A stretch of DNA of 9,360 nucleotides from positions 1 through 9,360 of the forward strand of contig RPOS01000119.1 in NCBI GenBank assembly GCA_003820635.1, written 5' to 3'. The position numbers and the translations under genes are program-made. Shown here piece after piece: positions 8,181-9,360 of this stretch (position 1 is its first letter; each line of letters starts with the position of its first letter). Below the pieces are notes generated by a model. It ran no database searches and was not told the DNA's origin. It worked only from the letters and a program-made list of their open reading frames with translations. This stretch comes from Verrucomicrobiaceae bacterium. GTDB lineage: Bacteria > Verrucomicrobiota > Verrucomicrobiae > Verrucomicrobiales > Akkermansiaceae.

Positions 8181-9248
8181 TCACACGCCAGTTCGCAAGT
8201 CCCGCATGCTCCATAGCAGCCCCTTCGCACCGCTGGCGCCGCCCCTCATCGCCCGCGCGCCATCCTTGCGCTTGGCCGTAAATCTTTCCCGCGCGCCGGC
8301 AAACGCCTCGTTCACGAATGCCTTGCTGCCAATCACCGCTCCATCCGTGAAATACCTCACGCGGTGCCTCAGCATCGCCGCCATGCCGATCCCAGCAAGC
8401 GGCGTGTCCGTTACGCCATGCTCCAGCGCCTCCGCCGTATTCATCTGCGGACGCACGACGCCTTTCTCCACCTGAGCCCGGCCACTCTTGCCGACCAATG
8501 CCAGGCCCATCGCCCGCCGATAGATCCGCGAAACCTCCTGCCACTTCTCCGCTTCGAAGCCGCAGCCCTGATGGCTCATGCAGGCGCGAACCAATCCGGC
8601 ACGCGCTTTTTTCCCGTTGCCTTTGGTCCCGCCGCCCACTGCCTCGCCGTAACTGCTCCAACGATACTCCGCCGGGTCCGCAACGATGCCTGCCCGCACC
8701 GGATTCAAGTCAATGTAGGCCGCCATCGTTCGTGCCGCGATTCCGCTTTCCACGATCACGCTCTTGAAACGCTCTTCCCACAGCGTGCCGCGGCGGTTCT
8801 GCGTGCGGTTGAACCAACGCGTGAAGCGGATCAGCAAGGCCTTCATGAACTCGCTGAGATTGTGCATCCGGTAGCTGTAGCGGGCATGGATTTCCTCCAC
8901 ATGCGACTGATTCCCGGTCTTTCTCGCGTCCGCCAGCTCCTTGGCCACCACTGCCACGGCAGCTTCGGTGTAAATTGCCGAAAGCCGTTTCAAGAGTTCC
9001 TCATCCGGAATCCCGCCCGCCGACATCGGCGGCACTTCAAGCAGGAGATGGAAGTGGTTGGACATGATGCAATAGGACAGCACCCGGCAGCCCGAAAAGT
9101 TTTCCTGCATGCGCATGAACATTCGGAATTTCTCCCGCTCCCCGGCACCAAATACGAACCTTCGGTCCACCACCCTTGAGATGCAGTGATACATCGCGGG
9201 CTTCACCGCCGAATCCTTCCATGGGGCCAACCACCGTGCGCGTCTCAT
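8181..9248 (-). CDS. REP-associated tyrosine transposase (RAYT), Y1/HUH superfamily
   Basis: Proteins of this family are single-strand DNA endonucleases related to IS200/IS605 TnpA and are thought to mobilise REP palindromes; many are domesticated single-copy genes. The HUH metal-binding motif is H65-F66-H67 in MSNHFHLLLEV. The catalytic tyrosine is most likely Y178 in AAYIDLNPVRAG, which lines up with Y115 of E. coli TnpA-REP (YIYINP). TLWEERFKS (155-163) and EYRWSSY (194-200) are further family blocks. Residues about 75-130 and 205-355 go well beyond the 165-residue E. coli protein. The C-terminal part (AVIGSKAF at 304-311, KRKDGAR at 326-332) recalls the long RAYTs of other phyla. I chose ATG 9248 over ATG 9293 because family members start close to the MRRAR-type N-terminus and an AGGA lies 8 nt before 9248; 9293 would add 15 residues. 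It appears intact. No CTAACAG heptamer occurs in it. Confidence 0.87.
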   Translation of the reverse strand: MRRARWLAPWKDSAVKPAMYHCISRVVDRRFVFGAGEREKFRMFMRMQENFSGCRVLSYCIMSNHFHLLLEVPPMSAGGIPDEELLKRLSAIYTEAAVAVVAKELADARKTGNQSHVEEIHARYSYRMHNLSEFMKALLIRFTRWFNRTQNRRGTLWEERFKSVIVESGIAARTMAAYIDLNPVRAGIVADPAEYRWSSYGEAVGGGTKGNGKKARAGLVRACMSHQGCGFEAEKWQEVSRIYRRAMGLALVGKSGRAQVEKGVVRPQMNTAEALEHGVTDTPLAGIGMAAMLRHRVRYFTDGAVIGSKAFVNEAFAGARERFTAKRKDGARAMRGGASGAKGLLWSMRDLRTGV

Positions 9249-9319
9249 GGCCCGATCCTGCCAGCCAAAACCAAGATGGCAAGCGGATTTCATACATTTT
9301 ATCTGTCACTATGAAGAAG

Positions 9320-9333
9320 ATCTGTCTCCAGAT
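9320..9333. repeat. Small palindrome upstream of the RAYT gene
   Basis: ATCTG and CAGAT (arms 9320-9324 and 9329-9333) enclose a 4-nt loop, about 70 bp before the transposase start. Another ATCTGTC lies at 9301-9307. RAYT genes are often flanked by REP palindromes, so this may be a REP-like element or a regulatory site. The arms are short, and I found no matching copy on the other side of the gene. Confidence 0.3.
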
Positions 9334-9360
9334 TTACCCCCTTGCGCGCCGACTTTCCTG

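Noticed and set aside
8364..9179. Rightward 271-codon open frame antisense to the RAYT gene
   Set aside because: It is opposite a gene with an HUH motif and conserved tyrosine block; no family resemblance in the antisense product.

Overview
This is a GC-rich window (roughly 60% by eye) from a Gram-negative bacterium. A Kdo2-lipid A acyltransferase (LpxL/HtrB type) and a MurJ lipid II flippase imply an outer membrane and peptidoglycan. The style of the genes, including a long REP-associated transposase and a PIN-PhoH ATPase, makes me favour Verrucomicrobiota. That placement is inference; nothing here is a decisive taxonomic marker. The window is almost fully coding and contains no RNA gene, CRISPR array or prophage that I can see.

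Layout. Positions 1-5140 hold a leftward cluster, transcribed in the order priA (5140-2909), murJ (2789-1194), lpxL-like (1071 to beyond the left edge). The gaps are about 120 bp. The cluster combines replication restart (PriA), lipid II export for cell-wall synthesis (MurJ) and lipid A acylation, so two of the three genes build the envelope. Positions 5141-5377 are a divergent regulatory region holding an 8-bp inverted repeat, a 14-bp palindrome and a sigma-54-like promoter candidate. Positions 5378-6910 hold a rightward PIN-PhoH gene. It converges, with only 7 bp between stops, on a leftward thiH (8054-6918) for the thiazole branch of thiamine synthesis. Positions 9248-8181 hold a leftward REP-associated Y1/HUH transposase (RAYT), and 9249-9360 is non-coding sequence with a small palindrome.

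The most interesting signal is not a gene. The heptamer CTAACAG (reverse complement CTGTTAG) occurs eight times between 1415 and 7742, against an expectation of about 0.7. All eight copies lie inside murJ, priA, phoH or thiH, and they account for every in-frame TTA leucine codon I could find. The transposase and the visible part of the lpxL-like gene have none. This looks like a genome-wide short signal, such as an uptake, segregation, recombination or protein-binding site, or else an extreme codon-pair effect.

Secondary points of interest are the lpxL-like protein continuing past the normal end of its acyltransferase domain into an unidentified segment, a hairpin pairing an anti-Shine-Dalgarno-like sequence with AGGAGGT directly after priA, and a ThiH with an insertion near its C-terminus.
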